From positions 4,033,437-4,097,436 of the forward strand of contig NZ_CP117849.1 of the NCBI RefSeq assembly GCF_026151165.2: DNA of 64,000 bases. Direction: 5' to 3'. This stretch comes from Cryobacterium sp. SO2 (GTDB lineage Bacteria > Actinomycetota > Actinomycetes > Actinomycetales > Microbacteriaceae). Numbering within the stretch: position 1 is the first letter of the stretch; every line of letters starts with the position of its first letter. Made by a program: the position numbers and the translations under genes. Of this stretch, positions 7,939 through 16,389 are shown piece after piece. Below the pieces are notes generated by a model. The model was not told where the DNA came from, searched no databases, and was given only the letters and a program-made list of their open reading frames with translations.

Positions 7939-9324
7939 CTACCCGGCCGGTGCCGCCTGATCCGCGGCGCCGGCCGGGCAGACCGCGTCCGCCCGCATCG
8001 CCGCGGCCGCATCGACCGCCGTCCACGGCAACTCGAGGTCCGCAGCCGTCCGCCCGTCGGAGACCGGTGTCTGGGCCGCGATCGCCACGAGCCGCCGCGC
8101 CAGGTCGAGGGCGAAGTCCTCGCCGGCGCTGGAATCGTTGACCATGACCACCACCGTCAGCCCGCTGTCCGGGTCGGAGAGCGTGGCCGAGAGGTAGCCG
8201 GGGATCTGCCCGGTGGATCCGCGCACCGGGCCCAGCTGTTCGGCGCCGAGCCCGTAGCCCCGCCAATCCGGTGCGCCGGTCTCCGCCACGGTCGTCCACT
8301 GCTGGCGGGCCGTGTCCGTCGCCAGCAGGCTGCCCGTTGCGAGCGCCTGCGACCAGGTCCTGAGGTCGCCGAGGGTCGACACCACTCCACCGGCCACGCC
8401 GGCCATGGACGTCGACAACCGGGTGACGTCGAGCATCCGGGCGCAGTCTGGCGTGCCGGCGCCGGTGAGCGCCGCCGCCCAGCCGTGCGGATGCGCGCCG
8501 GGCACGTCCAGCTCCTGCGGCCCGGGATATGACGTGGCATGCAGCCCGAGCGGGCCGAACACGTACCGGTTGTACAGCGTGGGCCAGTCGTCTCCGGTCG
8601 CCGCCTCCAGCGCCATCCCGAGCAGCTGGATGCCGGGTTCCGAGCGACTCCAGGCCTTGCCGGGTGCTCCGACCCTGGCGGAGCCGAGGCCGCCGGACAC
8701 CAGCTCGAGCGGTGGCCAGGTGCGGGTGGGGTTGTTCACGAATTGGCTGTCGAGCTGCGGCTGACCCAGGCCGGAGGTGTGCTGACACAGCTGGCGCAGG
8801 GTGATGCCCTCGATGCCCGGCTGCCGGGTGAGGTACTGCGTCACCGGATCGTCCAGCCCCACCCGGTGCTCATCCACCAGCCGGAGCAGAACTGTGCAGG
8901 TCATCGCGGTGGTCTGCGTACCGATCCGGAAACTCATCTCGGTGCTGAGCACACCGCCGCCGCCCGGGCGGCCCGTGCCTGGATCGACCGCTGTGCCGAC
9001 GCTGCCCGGGCTGGCAAGCCACTGCCCGGCCCCTGGCACCCACACGCCGGCGATCGCGCCGGATGCCCCGGCCAGCGCGATGCCGTCGGCCAGCGCCGCA
9101 TCCAGGGCGTCGACGATGTCCGGCGCCAGGGTGCCGGAGGCCTGATCCGGTCCGATCGGCTGCGGCACGGCGGCGTCGGCGCAGGCCGACAGCGGAAGCA
9201 CCAGAATCACCAGCAGGGTCGCCGCCAGGCCCACAGCCCGGTGCCGCCGGCGACCGCCGGATCGTCTGCCCGTCCTCGTGGCCCCCCGCCGGCCGCCCCG
9301 CGGCCACGCCCGTTCAGCTGTCAT
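7939..9324 (-). CDS. Beta-lactamase-fold lipoprotein that has lost its catalytic residues
   Basis: 461 residues with an Arg-rich N-terminus, one hydrophobic segment and a lipobox (LPLSAC, Cys at 48), so a surface lipoprotein. The rest follows the serine hydrolase/D-Ala-D-Ala carboxypeptidase fold: FRIG..., LVDEHRVGLDDPV, ITLRQLCQHTSGLG, LLGMALEAATGDDW, IPGYLS. However, SxxK is T-Q-T-T (136-139), the YxN position reads R-S-E (227-229), and the His of the third motif is Ser in GSTGQIPGY. It is probably a non-catalytic binding protein, unless it uses an unknown mechanism. The ATG at 9324 gives the shortest form with a complete signal; no good ribosome site is visible. Confidence 0.8.
   Translation of the reverse strand: MTAERAWPRGGRRGATRTGRRSGGRRRHRAVGLAATLLVILVLPLSACADAAVPQPIGPDQASGTLAPDIVDALDAALADGIALAGASGAIAGVWVPGAGQWLASPGSVGTAVDPGTGRPGGGGVLSTEMSFRIGTQTTAMTCTVLLRLVDEHRVGLDDPVTQYLTRQPGIEGITLRQLCQHTSGLGQPQLDSQFVNNPTRTWPPLELVSGGLGSARVGAPGKAWSRSEPGIQLLGMALEAATGDDWPTLYNRYVFGPLGLHATSYPGPQELDVPGAHPHGWAAALTGAGTPDCARMLDVTRLSTSMAGVAGGVVSTLGDLRTWSQALATGSLLATDTARQQWTTVAETGAPDWRGYGLGAEQLGPVRGSTGQIPGYLSATLSDPDSGLTVVVMVNDSSAGEDFALDLARRLVAIAAQTPVSDGRTAADLELPWTAVDAAAAMRADAVCPAGAADQAAPAG
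7942..7978. terminator. Strong hairpin between convergent CsbD and hydrolase genes
   Basis: Arms 7942-7956 and 7964-7978 pair over 15 bases with one G-T mismatch (CCCGGCCGGTGCCGC against GCGGCGCCGGCCGGG) around a 7-base loop. It sits at the convergence point and overlaps the last codons of the minus-strand hydrolase gene. No T-run follows on the plus strand, so it may be a bidirectional GC-rich terminator of the actinobacterial type. Confidence 0.55.
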
Positions 9325-9466
9325 GAAAGCCCGATGCCCATTCCGTGCCCCCGCACTCCTCCCCGCGGGGAGTGCCGGATGTGGCCCATTGCCGGGGAGT
9401 GTACCCAGAGTGCGATGGATGCGCTGGTCGGGCGCAACATCCTGCCGACGGTGCAATACTGGCCAG

Positions 9467-10147
9467 ATGATCCGCACAGGGACGGGTCGCCCGAACCAGT
9501 CGAGGCTTCGCCGGCTCGGCAGCACAGTGCTCGTGCTGGCCGGCTGCTGCGCTGCGCTGTCCGCCTGCGGGGTGCCGTTGATCCCCGTGCTGCCCTCGGC
9601 CACTCCCACGGTCGCGCCCACGGCCTCGCGGGCACCCACGCCGCCCGGGGAGCCGTCTTCGGCACCCACGGGGCCGGCCTCGCCCACGCCGTCCGATCAG
9701 CCGGGGGTCGCCGCCCCGTGCTCCGCTGACGAGCTGACCTTCGCGCTACAGGCGCGCCCTGGAGACAGCGGCGCCGGCAGCTTCTTCTGGGATCTCAGCG
9801 TCACCAACGCCGGGGCGGGGGCCTGCAGCATCGACGGCTACCCGAGCGTGACGCTGGTCTCCGCCGATACCGGCCAACCTGTCGGCGCGGCATCCGGCCT
9901 GGAACCGCGGGCCACGCCGGTGGAGCTGCTACTCGACCCCGGCGACTCCGCGTACAGCCTGCTCCACCTCACCCAGGCCGGGGCCTACGGGTGCCCGCTC
10001 GTTCCCGTCACCCGGCTGGAGGTGACCCTGCCTGCGGACGCCGGCTCCAGCGCGGTGGCCACGCCGGACGCCATCCAGGGCTGCGATGATCCGGCCGTGC
10101 AGCTGGTGCGCACCGGGGCCTTCGCGCCAACACCCGTCGTCTTCTGA
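9467..10147 (+). CDS. DUF4232-type lipoprotein
   Basis: 226 residues. The N-terminus has positive charges, a hydrophobic segment and the lipobox ALSAC, then a ~60-residue Pro/Thr/Ser/Ala linker. The C-terminal ~140 residues match the DUF4232 pattern: CSADELTFALQARPGDSGAG, then LSVTNAGAGACSIDGYPSVTLV and the late Cys pair (YGCPL, GCDD). DUF4232 proteins are extracytoplasmic and of unknown function. The start ATG at 9467 lies only 143 bases from the divergent hydrolase start. TGCAATACT just upstream could be a -10 element, making the mRNA nearly leaderless; this is uncertain. Confidence 0.75.
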   Translation: MIRTGTGRPNQSRLRRLGSTVLVLAGCCAALSACGVPLIPVLPSATPTVAPTASRAPTPPGEPSSAPTGPASPTPSDQPGVAAPCSADELTFALQARPGDSGAGSFFWDLSVTNAGAGACSIDGYPSVTLVSADTGQPVGAASGLEPRATPVELLLDPGDSAYSLLHLTQAGAYGCPLVPVTRLEVTLPADAGSSAVATPDAIQGCDDPAVQLVRTGAFAPTPVVF

Positions 10148-10155
10148 CAGACATC

Positions 10156-10216
10156 CGCGAACCGTGAGATGGGCCCCGAAAACGTCGAGTTTTCGGGGTA
10201 AACCTCACGGCTCGCG
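10156..10216. repeat. Nested palindrome between convergent genes
   Basis: Outer arms 10156-10168 and 10204-10216 (CGCGAACCGTGAG / CTCACGGCTCGCG) pair over 13 bases with one mismatch. Inside, 10174-10183 and 10189-10198 (CCCCGAAAAC / GTTTTCGGGG) form a perfect 10-base stem with a 5-base loop. It lies between convergent genes and reaches into the end of the helicase gene. It may act as a bidirectional terminator or be a mobile palindromic repeat. Confidence 0.6.
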
Positions 10217-11521
10217 AGATATGGGAGCCGTCACGCGCAGGCCCTCCATGAAGCGCAGCACGTTCTCGTCCACGATGATGTCGCTCGGGCGCAGCGGCCG
10301 GGTGAGGTAGAGGCCGTTCAGGCTGGTCAACCGGCTCAGTGCCACATAGGTCTGGCCGGGGCTGAACACCCGCGCGCCGAGGTCCACGATGGCCTTCTCA
10401 TAGGTGGCGCCCTGCGACTTGTGGATGGTCACAGCCCAGGCCAGGCGCAGCGGGAACTGGGTGAACTCGGCCACCACATCTTTGCTGAGCTTCTTGGTGG
10501 CCGCGTTGTAGGTGTACTTGTACTTTTCCCAGACCGTGGGCTCCACCTCGTGGGTGGTGCCGTCGATGTCGACGTACACGGTGGAATCGACCCGGGTGAC
10601 GGTGCCGATGCTGCCGTTCACCCAGCGCGGTCCGCCGTCGAGCGGGTTGTCGTTGCGCAGGAACATCACCTGCGCGCCGACCTTGAGTTCGAGCACCTCG
10701 TCGGCCGGGTAGGTGCGGCCGCCGAAGTCGCCGGTGACCTCCGCCTTGGCCGAGAGGGACTTGCCGGAGAGCCGTTTGAGCGCCGCCGCATTGATGCGGT
10801 TGACCGCGTCGTTGCGGGTGGCGAGGGTGATCACGCCTTCGGCGGGCGGCGTGCGGGCGCCGGCGCCATTGAGCGCCCCGCCGATCTCCGGGGTCACCTG
10901 GCCGTAGCGCACCGCGTTGAGCATGGTCTTGAAGCCGGCGTCGTGCTGACGGTGGATCTCGGTGAGCTCGAAGATCTTCAGCTCGGCGGTCTGCCACACC
11001 TTCGCGTCGAAGAACCACATCGACCGATAGGTGTCGGCGAAGTAGGCGCGCTCCTCCGGGTCGCCCGGCACGGGGGCCAGCTGGTACGGGTCGCCGAAGA
11101 GCACGATCTGCACCCCGCCGAAGCTGTCGTGCGGACGCTGCCGGGCTTGACGGAGGCTGCGATCGATGGCATCCATCAGGTCGGCGTTGACCATGGAGAC
11201 CTCGTCAATGACGACGGTGTCGATCGTGTTGAGGAGCTTCCGCAGCTGGTCGTTCTGGTCGATCGCATGATCGGCGATGACCCCGATCGGCAGCCGGAAC
11301 AGCGAGTGCAACGTCTGACCGCCCACGTTGAGGGCGGCGACCCCGGTCGGGGCGGCGATCACGATCTGCTTGCTGGTGTTCCAGGACAGGTGATTGAGCA
11401 GTGTCGACTTACCCGTTCCGGCGCGGCCGGTGACGAAGACGTTCTGCTTGGTGCCCTCGATGGCGGCGAACACCTCGGCCTGTTCACGCGAAAGCGGAAT
11501 CTCGGTGGGAAGCGCAGTCAC
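10205..11521 (-). CDS. PIF1/RecD-like superfamily 1 DNA helicase
   Basis: 438 residues from the GTG at 11521. The Walker A motif is VFVTGRAGTGKST, Walker B is VVIDEVSM, and further SF1 motifs follow: FGDPYQLAPV, LTEIHRQ, a region with AVTIHKSQGATY (motif V) and YVALSRLTSLNGLYL (motif VI). This is the PIF1-like 5'-3' helicase set, acting on DNA ends, forks or G-quadruplexes. A longer reading frame starts at TTG 11650, but the added 43 residues are low-complexity Pro/Thr/Ser and unlike the family, so the shorter start is preferred with some doubt. It stands alone between lipoprotein genes. Confidence 0.82.
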   Translation of the reverse strand: MTALPTEIPLSREQAEVFAAIEGTKQNVFVTGRAGTGKSTLLNHLSWNTSKQIVIAAPTGVAALNVGGQTLHSLFRLPIGVIADHAIDQNDQLRKLLNTIDTVVIDEVSMVNADLMDAIDRSLRQARQRPHDSFGGVQIVLFGDPYQLAPVPGDPEERAYFADTYRSMWFFDAKVWQTAELKIFELTEIHRQHDAGFKTMLNAVRYGQVTPEIGGALNGAGARTPPAEGVITLATRNDAVNRINAAALKRLSGKSLSAKAEVTGDFGGRTYPADEVLELKVGAQVMFLRNDNPLDGGPRWVNGSIGTVTRVDSTVYVDIDGTTHEVEPTVWEKYKYTYNAATKKLSKDVVAEFTQFPLRLAWAVTIHKSQGATYEKAIVDLGARVFSPGQTYVALSRLTSLNGLYLTRPLRPSDIIVDENVLRFMEGLRVTAPISREP

Positions 11522-11687
11522 GGGAGAACTTTCACTGGTGGGAGTCGATGGGGTGTGCGGCCGGGCCGGCCGCGGCAGAGCGACATGAAGGACCTCTTCC
11601 ACTGTAACCGTCCCACGCCGGGCGGCCCACTCCGCGACCGACCGGTGCAAAAGTCCTCGCCGTTACGTGGCCGGCCGGCTTCGAGGG

Positions 11688-12476
11688 CTACTGCACGAGG
11701 ATCTGCACCGGGAATTCATACTCGATGCTGCCGTCTTTCGCGTTGTTGTCGTAGGCGACAATGTCGTAGTACCCGCCGGCCAAGTCGGTAGGCAGTGTCA
11801 CCGTGGCGGTGAAGTCGGACTCCTCTGTGCCGCTCTCGGCGGTCACCGCCTGCGTGAGGAGCACGTCCCCGGCGGCGTCACGCAGGTCGATGCTGAACTG
11901 CGCCTCGAACACCAGCGCCCGCCCGGTCACGGCGATCTGTCCGCCGGGAGCAGCGGTGTCCCCGCACACCGGGGTCACGATGATGATCGGTGGCCGCTCC
12001 GACGTGACGGTGACGTCCCGCTCGACCACGTTGATGGGCGTGCCGTCCTGAGCGCTGAGTTCATAGGCCCGCAGGGTGGCCGGTTCATCGCTGTCCGGTG
12101 GCACGAACGCGACGTCGGTCTGCCAGCTGCCCGGGGTGCTGGAGCCCGGGGTGGTCATGATGTTGCGCACACAGAGGATGTCGCCGGACTCCGTGAGCAT
12201 CTCCACGGTGAGCGCCGCCTCGAAGGTGTTCGCGATGCCGCTGGCGGTCACGGGCACTGTCACCCTGGCATCCGCGATGGGACTGTCGATGGTGATCACC
12301 GGGCCGGCGGAGGTCGACGGCGTACTCGATGCGCCGGTGTCCGACGGCGACGCGCTCGAGGTGGGCGACGGCGTGGGCGTCGGGCCGGGGGCGCAGGCGG
12401 CGAGCGAACCGACCAGCGCCAGGGCGCAGAGCCGGGACGAGAGCCGTGCCCCGCGTTGCTTTCGCATGCTGTTCAC
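11688..12476 (-). CDS. Lipoprotein with two Gmad2-like immunoglobulin-fold domains
   Basis: 262 residues. It has a lipobox (VGSLAAC), a Thr/Ser/Pro linker, then two related domains of about 90 residues. The first contains ITIDSPIADARVTVPVTASG and FEAALTVEMLTESGD; the second has GGQIAVTGRALVFEAQFSID and GDVLLTQAVTAE. This fits the Gmad2 domain, an extracellular beta-sandwich found in actinobacteria and spore germination proteins; ligands are unknown. The start is GTG 12476 with GGAGG six bases upstream. No enzymatic motif is seen. Confidence 0.7.
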   Translation of the reverse strand: MNSMRKQRGARLSSRLCALALVGSLAACAPGPTPTPSPTSSASPSDTGASSTPSTSAGPVITIDSPIADARVTVPVTASGIANTFEAALTVEMLTESGDILCVRNIMTTPGSSTPGSWQTDVAFVPPDSDEPATLRAYELSAQDGTPINVVERDVTVTSERPPIIIVTPVCGDTAAPGGQIAVTGRALVFEAQFSIDLRDAAGDVLLTQAVTAESGTEESDFTATVTLPTDLAGGYYDIVAYDNNAKDGSIEYEFPVQILVQ

Positions 12477-12587
12477 CGTGGGCCTCCTCTGGCTGACGCT
12501 GGGATTGTAGCTCCGGAGCGACCCGGCTGCTGCCCCCGGGGCGGGCGGCCAACGCCAACGGCACAGTCGGGCCCGTAGGATGTGGAG

Positions 12588-13658
12588 GTGAGCTACGGGG
12601 TCGGAAACGGGGTGCGGCGGGGCCGGTACGTGCGTGCGGTGATCGCCGTCTGCGTCGTTCTGCTGCTGCTCTTCGCCGCCCTGGGCGCGGCGATCGGGTC
12701 GCTCAATCGCGACGTGTACAGCGCGGGGGGCTTCGTGCGCCAGTACCTCGAGGCGCTGGCCGACCACGACACCCACACCGCGCTCGCTCTGCCCGGCGCC
12801 GAACCCACCGATGCCGCGCTCGAGGCCGCCGGACTGCCCCAGGACCTGCCGACGACGCTGCTGCGGTCGTCGGTGCTCGGCTCGATCACCGACATCGATC
12901 TGGTCAGCGACGAGGCCAGCTCCCCCGCTGCCGCCGAAGGCCAGAAGAGCCAGCGCACCGTCGTCTACGACTTCCGGTTGGACGGCGCGAAGACGTCGAT
13001 GGAGTTCACCGTGAAGCGCGCCGGCACCGTGGCCGGCATCTTCACCACCTGGGCGTTCGCGACCAGCCCGCTCGCGGTGCTGCAGGTCACTGTGCTGCAC
13101 GAGGCCCACTTCACGATCAACGGCCTCACCCTCGACACCCGCGCCCAGGCCGCCGCCGACGCGCCGGTGTCGTTCTCGAACCAGGGCGCGTACCTCGCGT
13201 TCGCCCCGGCGGTCTACGACATCTCGCACAACACCGCGCTGCTCACCGCACCGGCGCAGAGCGTGCCCGTGGTCACATCCGGTGCCACGGATGTGACGGT
13301 GGAGGCGGTGCCGAACACCGTGTTCACCAGTCAGGTGCAGGACAAGCTCAATGAGTTCCTCGACGAGTGCACCACCCAGCAGGTGCTGCAGCCGTCCAAC
13401 TGCCCCTTCGGCATCGAGATCGACAACCGGGTCAAGTCAGCACCGGTCTGGTCCATCGCGGACTACCCGGAGGTCGCGCTCACCGGCGGGGAGAGCTCCT
13501 TCGACATGCCGGCCACCACCGGCCAGGCGCACATCGTGGTCGACGTGCAGTCGCTCTTCGACGGTGACCTGAGCACCCGCGACGAAGACGTGCCCTTCTC
13601 GGTCGGGATCAGCGTCACGATCCAGCCCGACGGCTCCCTGGCCATCCAGCTGCGCTAA
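12588..13658 (+). CDS. Membrane-anchored hypothetical protein
   Basis: About 356 residues. One hydrophobic helix near the N-terminus (VRAVIAVCVVLLLLFAALGAAIG) is followed by a long extracytoplasmic part without motifs that I recognise. A possible NTF2-like fold is suggested by GGFVRQYLEALADHDTHTALAL near residue 50. Two cysteines (DECTTQQVLQPSNC) could form a disulfide. The GTG at 12588 has AGGA seven bases upstream and is preferred to the GTG at 12582. It is divergent from the Gmad2 lipoprotein with only ~110 bases between, so the two may share control. The function is unknown. Confidence 0.7.
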   Translation: MSYGVGNGVRRGRYVRAVIAVCVVLLLLFAALGAAIGSLNRDVYSAGGFVRQYLEALADHDTHTALALPGAEPTDAALEAAGLPQDLPTTLLRSSVLGSITDIDLVSDEASSPAAAEGQKSQRTVVYDFRLDGAKTSMEFTVKRAGTVAGIFTTWAFATSPLAVLQVTVLHEAHFTINGLTLDTRAQAAADAPVSFSNQGAYLAFAPAVYDISHNTALLTAPAQSVPVVTSGATDVTVEAVPNTVFTSQVQDKLNEFLDECTTQQVLQPSNCPFGIEIDNRVKSAPVWSIADYPEVALTGGESSFDMPATTGQAHIVVDVQSLFDGDLSTRDEDVPFSVGISVTIQPDGSLAIQLR

Positions 13659-13677
13659 CCAGTCGGTCGGGGACCGG

Positions 13678-15657
13678 CTACCGGTCGTGCGCGGCCAACC
13701 GGGCGAGTCTGGCGTTGTAATCGTTGAGCTCGGCCTCGCCGGTGCGGTCGGCGTTACGGTCGCGCCGCTTGGTTTCCTTCTCGTCGCTGCGTCCCCACTG
13801 GATGGCCACGATGATGGCCAGCGCGATGGTGGGGATCTCGCCGACGCTCCAGGCGATACCGCCGCCGGCCTGCTGGTCGGCGAGGGCGCTCACCCCCCAG
13901 TCGCGGCCCATGGCCCCGTACCAGTCGGCCAGCAGCAGTCCGGTACCCGTCATCAGCGCCAGACCGAAGAACGCGTGGAACGCCATGGTGCCCAGCAGCA
14001 ACAGCAGCCGGAAGGTGTACGGCAGGCGGTACGGCACCGGGTCGATGCCGATGAGGGACTGCACGAACAGGTACCCGGTGATCAGGAAGTGCACGATCAT
14101 CCACTGGTGGCCGATGTGGTCGGTCGTCGCCCAGCTGAACAGCGAGGTGTAGTAGAACACCCAGAGCGACCCGGCGAAGAGCACAGCGGCCACGAGCGGG
14201 TTCGAGATCACGCCGGCGAACTTCGAGTGCACGGCCAGCAGGATCCACTCGCGCGGGCCCCGGCTGCCGTCGCGGCGCATCCGGATGGCGCGGGCCGCGA
14301 GCGTGACCGGCGCGCCGGGTACCAGCAACACCGGAACGAGCATCGTGAGCGCCATGTGGGCGAGCATGTGCGTGGAGAAGAGGTACTTCTCGTATACGTT
14401 CACGCCGCCGTTGGTGATGTAGAACAGGGTGACCAGACCGGCCACCCAGAGGATGGTGCGGTGCAGCGGCCACTTGTCGCCGCGGCGGCGCAGCCGCACG
14501 ACGCCGGCCAGGTAGAAGAAGATGCCGAACGCGCAGAACAGTACCCAGGCGAGGTCGAAGTTCCACTCGGTGAAGTAGCGGGCGACCGTGAGCTCGGGCG
14601 GCAGCACCTCGCCCGTGAGGATCTGGGCGGGCGTGGCCGCCGGGATCGCCGTGGTGACCACCTGGGCCACCGGGGTGGCCGTGCGGGCCAGGGCCGCGGC
14701 CACACCGGACGCGATGCCCATGAAGGCGATCTCGCCCACGACGAGCCACCAGAAGAAGGTGTCGGCGGTTCCGGTCGTGGTGCGCATCCGGTTGATCAGG
14801 TAGCGGCGCTGCAGCACACCGAAGCCGCCGAGCACGAGCAGTACGGCTACCTTCACCAGCACCAGCAGGCCGTAGCCGGTGAGCAGGTTGTCCCAGCTGC
14901 CGATGCGCAGCTCGGCGCTGACGTAGCCGGAGGCGGCGACCACGACAAAACTGACCAGGGCGAGGGTGGAATACCGGCCGATGACCTCGCGGAGCCGGTT
15001 CGGCGACAGCTGCTTGTGCAGCAGGATCACGGTGAGCAGGCCGCCCAGCCAGACGGCCGCGAAGACCAGGTGCAGGCCCAGGGCGGTGATGGCGGCGTCG
15101 TGGCCCTCTGCGCCGGCTGAGTGGCCCTGCTGGGCCATCGGCAGCAGGGCGAGCAGTGCGAGGACGGTGACGAAGACCAACGCGGTCTGATTGCGCACGG
15201 CGAAGCAGAGCACGGTGACAGCGGCGGCGATCAGGGTGGTGGTGAGCCACGCCTGGCCGATTTCGATCTGGCTGAAGAACTGGCCGACGGTGGCGCTGAA
15301 CTGGTCGTTGAAGCTCACCGTGACGTTGGTCACCTGCAGGAAGGTGAGGAACCCGGTGATCGCGGAGGCGATGGTGAGGAACGCGGCCGAGGCGGCAGCC
15401 AGGTCGATGGCGGTGCTGAATTCGCGTTCCTTCGGGCTCAGCGCGAAGCAGGTGAGCACGAGTGCGCCGATGGTGCCGGCCGCGCCCAGGTTGACCAGGA
15501 GCTTGGCCACCGGGAGGCCCCAGCGCACGACGGCGCCCGGGTCGGCGAGCAGCTGGGCATCCGCGCCGCCGCCGTAGGCCAGGCCCGCCAGCGTCGCCAG
15601 AATCGCGGCCAGCAGCAGGGCTGCCGGCCCGATGATACGAACGTAACGGGGCACCAA
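13678..15657 (-). CDS. CopD-CtaG fusion: copper/cytochrome oxidase assembly membrane protein
   Basis: 659 residues with many membrane helices. The first ~320 residues are CopD-like (GLHLVFAAVWLGGLLTVILLHKQL with the conserved His), and residues ~350-620 are the CtaG/caa3_CtaG domain (FSTHMLAHMALTMLVPVLLV, HIGHQWMIVHFLITGYLF, MAFHAFFGLALM). His residues in these helices are the likely copper ligands. In actinobacteria this fusion serves copper delivery for cytochrome c oxidase or copper handling. The C-terminal tail is charged (EKETKRRDRNADRTGE) and cytoplasmic. It is followed downstream by a short gap and convergent gene, with no operon partner. Confidence 0.9.
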   Translation of the reverse strand: MVPRYVRIIGPAALLLAAILATLAGLAYGGGADAQLLADPGAVVRWGLPVAKLLVNLGAAGTIGALVLTCFALSPKEREFSTAIDLAAASAAFLTIASAITGFLTFLQVTNVTVSFNDQFSATVGQFFSQIEIGQAWLTTTLIAAAVTVLCFAVRNQTALVFVTVLALLALLPMAQQGHSAGAEGHDAAITALGLHLVFAAVWLGGLLTVILLHKQLSPNRLREVIGRYSTLALVSFVVVAASGYVSAELRIGSWDNLLTGYGLLVLVKVAVLLVLGGFGVLQRRYLINRMRTTTGTADTFFWWLVVGEIAFMGIASGVAAALARTATPVAQVVTTAIPAATPAQILTGEVLPPELTVARYFTEWNFDLAWVLFCAFGIFFYLAGVVRLRRRGDKWPLHRTILWVAGLVTLFYITNGGVNVYEKYLFSTHMLAHMALTMLVPVLLVPGAPVTLAARAIRMRRDGSRGPREWILLAVHSKFAGVISNPLVAAVLFAGSLWVFYYTSLFSWATTDHIGHQWMIVHFLITGYLFVQSLIGIDPVPYRLPYTFRLLLLLGTMAFHAFFGLALMTGTGLLLADWYGAMGRDWGVSALADQQAGGGIAWSVGEIPTIALAIIVAIQWGRSDEKETKRRDRNADRTGEAELNDYNARLARLAAHDR

Positions 15658-15732
15658 CCCAGCTTAACCGGAGGCGGAAGGCGAAATCCGCCGGTTCGGC
15701 GCCCGGCGCCACGAGTGCGCGGGTTAACGAGT

Positions 15733-15762
15733 GGTGGGCGCCGACCGAAGTCGACGCCCACC
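15733..15762 (-). terminator. UUCG-loop terminator hairpin after hup
   Basis: Arms 15733-15745 and 15750-15762 (GGTGGGCGCCGAC / GTCGACGCCCACC) pair over 13 bases with one G-U pair. Read on the minus strand, the loop is UUCG, an exceptionally stable tetraloop. It begins about 20 bases after the hup stop codon. There is no T-run. Confidence 0.65.
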
Positions 15763-15782
15763 TGTACTACGAGACCTGCAAC

Positions 15783-16070
15783 CTACTTGGCAGCGGCCTT
15801 GAGCTTGCTACCAGCGGTCAGCTTGACGCGGTGGCCGGCTGCGATGGCGATCTCTTCGCCGGTCTGCGGGTTGCGGCCGGTGCGAGCAGCGGTTGCGGTG
15901 CGCTCGACGCCGAGCCATCCCGGGATGGTGACCTTGCCGTCGTTCGCAACGGTGTCGGCGAGGGTTGCAAAGAAAGCGTTCAGAACGCCGTCGACGGCAG
16001 CCTGGCTCTGGCCAGAGTCTGCGGCAACCTTGGCAACGAGCTCGGTCTTGTTCAGCGACTTGTCAGCCAT
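15783..16070 (-). CDS. hup: HU-family DNA-binding protein
   Basis: 95 residues: MADKSLNKTELVAKVAADSG, then the beta arm with GRNPQTGEEIAIAAGHRVKL. This is the complete HU fold, a nucleoid dimer that bends DNA without strict sequence preference. Unlike mycobacterial HupB it has no long Lys/Ala/Pro-rich tail; it ends at GSKLKAAAK. RBS AGGAGG is directly upstream. It is monocistronic, with its own terminator. Confidence 0.96.
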   Translation of the reverse strand: MADKSLNKTELVAKVAADSGQSQAAVDGVLNAFFATLADTVANDGKVTIPGWLGVERTATAARTGRNPQTGEEIAIAAGHRVKLTAGSKLKAAAK

Positions 16071-16178
16071 TGAGTGTCCTCCTCGGACCTTCGTCTGTAA
16101 AAACAGGTATTCAGGTGAAGCGGGCGCGCTGTGAAAGCGCCTCCGTTGGTCGGTTCGACCGCGTTGAATCTAGCATTG

Positions 16179-16198
16179 ATCCGCGGGATTCCGCGGAT
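16179..16198. promoter_or_regulatory. Perfect palindrome upstream of hup
   Basis: ATCCGCGG-GATT-CCGCGGAT is a perfect 8-base inverted repeat with a 4-base spacer, about 110 bases before the hup start. TAGATT on the minus strand at about 16172-16167 could be the -10 element. The rest of the 320-base gap between hup and rpsN holds nothing else that I recognise except the rpsN terminator. Confidence 0.35.
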
Positions 16199-16316
16199 TT
16201 ACGGCGTTTCGGGCCGCTTTGCACAGCGGATTGGGTGTGTTTATGCTGTGCGCGAACTGTGCGCCCCCCTCATGCGGGGTTGTCGGTGCCGCGGGCGAAT
16301 CGGCGGCGGGCACACA

Positions 16317-16352
16317 ACAGGGGATGAACGACCGAAGTCATTCATCCCCTGT
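16317..16352 (-). terminator. UUCG-loop terminator after rpsN
   Basis: Arms 16317-16332 and 16337-16352 (ACAGGGGATGAACGAC / GTCATTCATCCCCTGT) pair over 16 bases with one G-U pair. On the minus-strand transcript the loop is UUCG. It lies about 40 bases after the rpsN stop and ends the rpmB-rpmG-rpsN operon. Confidence 0.75.
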
Positions 16353-16389
16353 GGATGCGTCGCAGATCGTTTACACGATCAGCAGCTGG

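Noticed and set aside
10421..11791. 456-residue open frame on the plus strand
   Set aside because: Antisense to the PIF1-like helicase, whose motifs are intact; composition is that of a shadow frame.
13687..15120. 477-residue open frame on the plus strand
   Set aside because: Antisense to the CopD-CtaG gene and made of His/Gln/Glu/Gly runs without domains.
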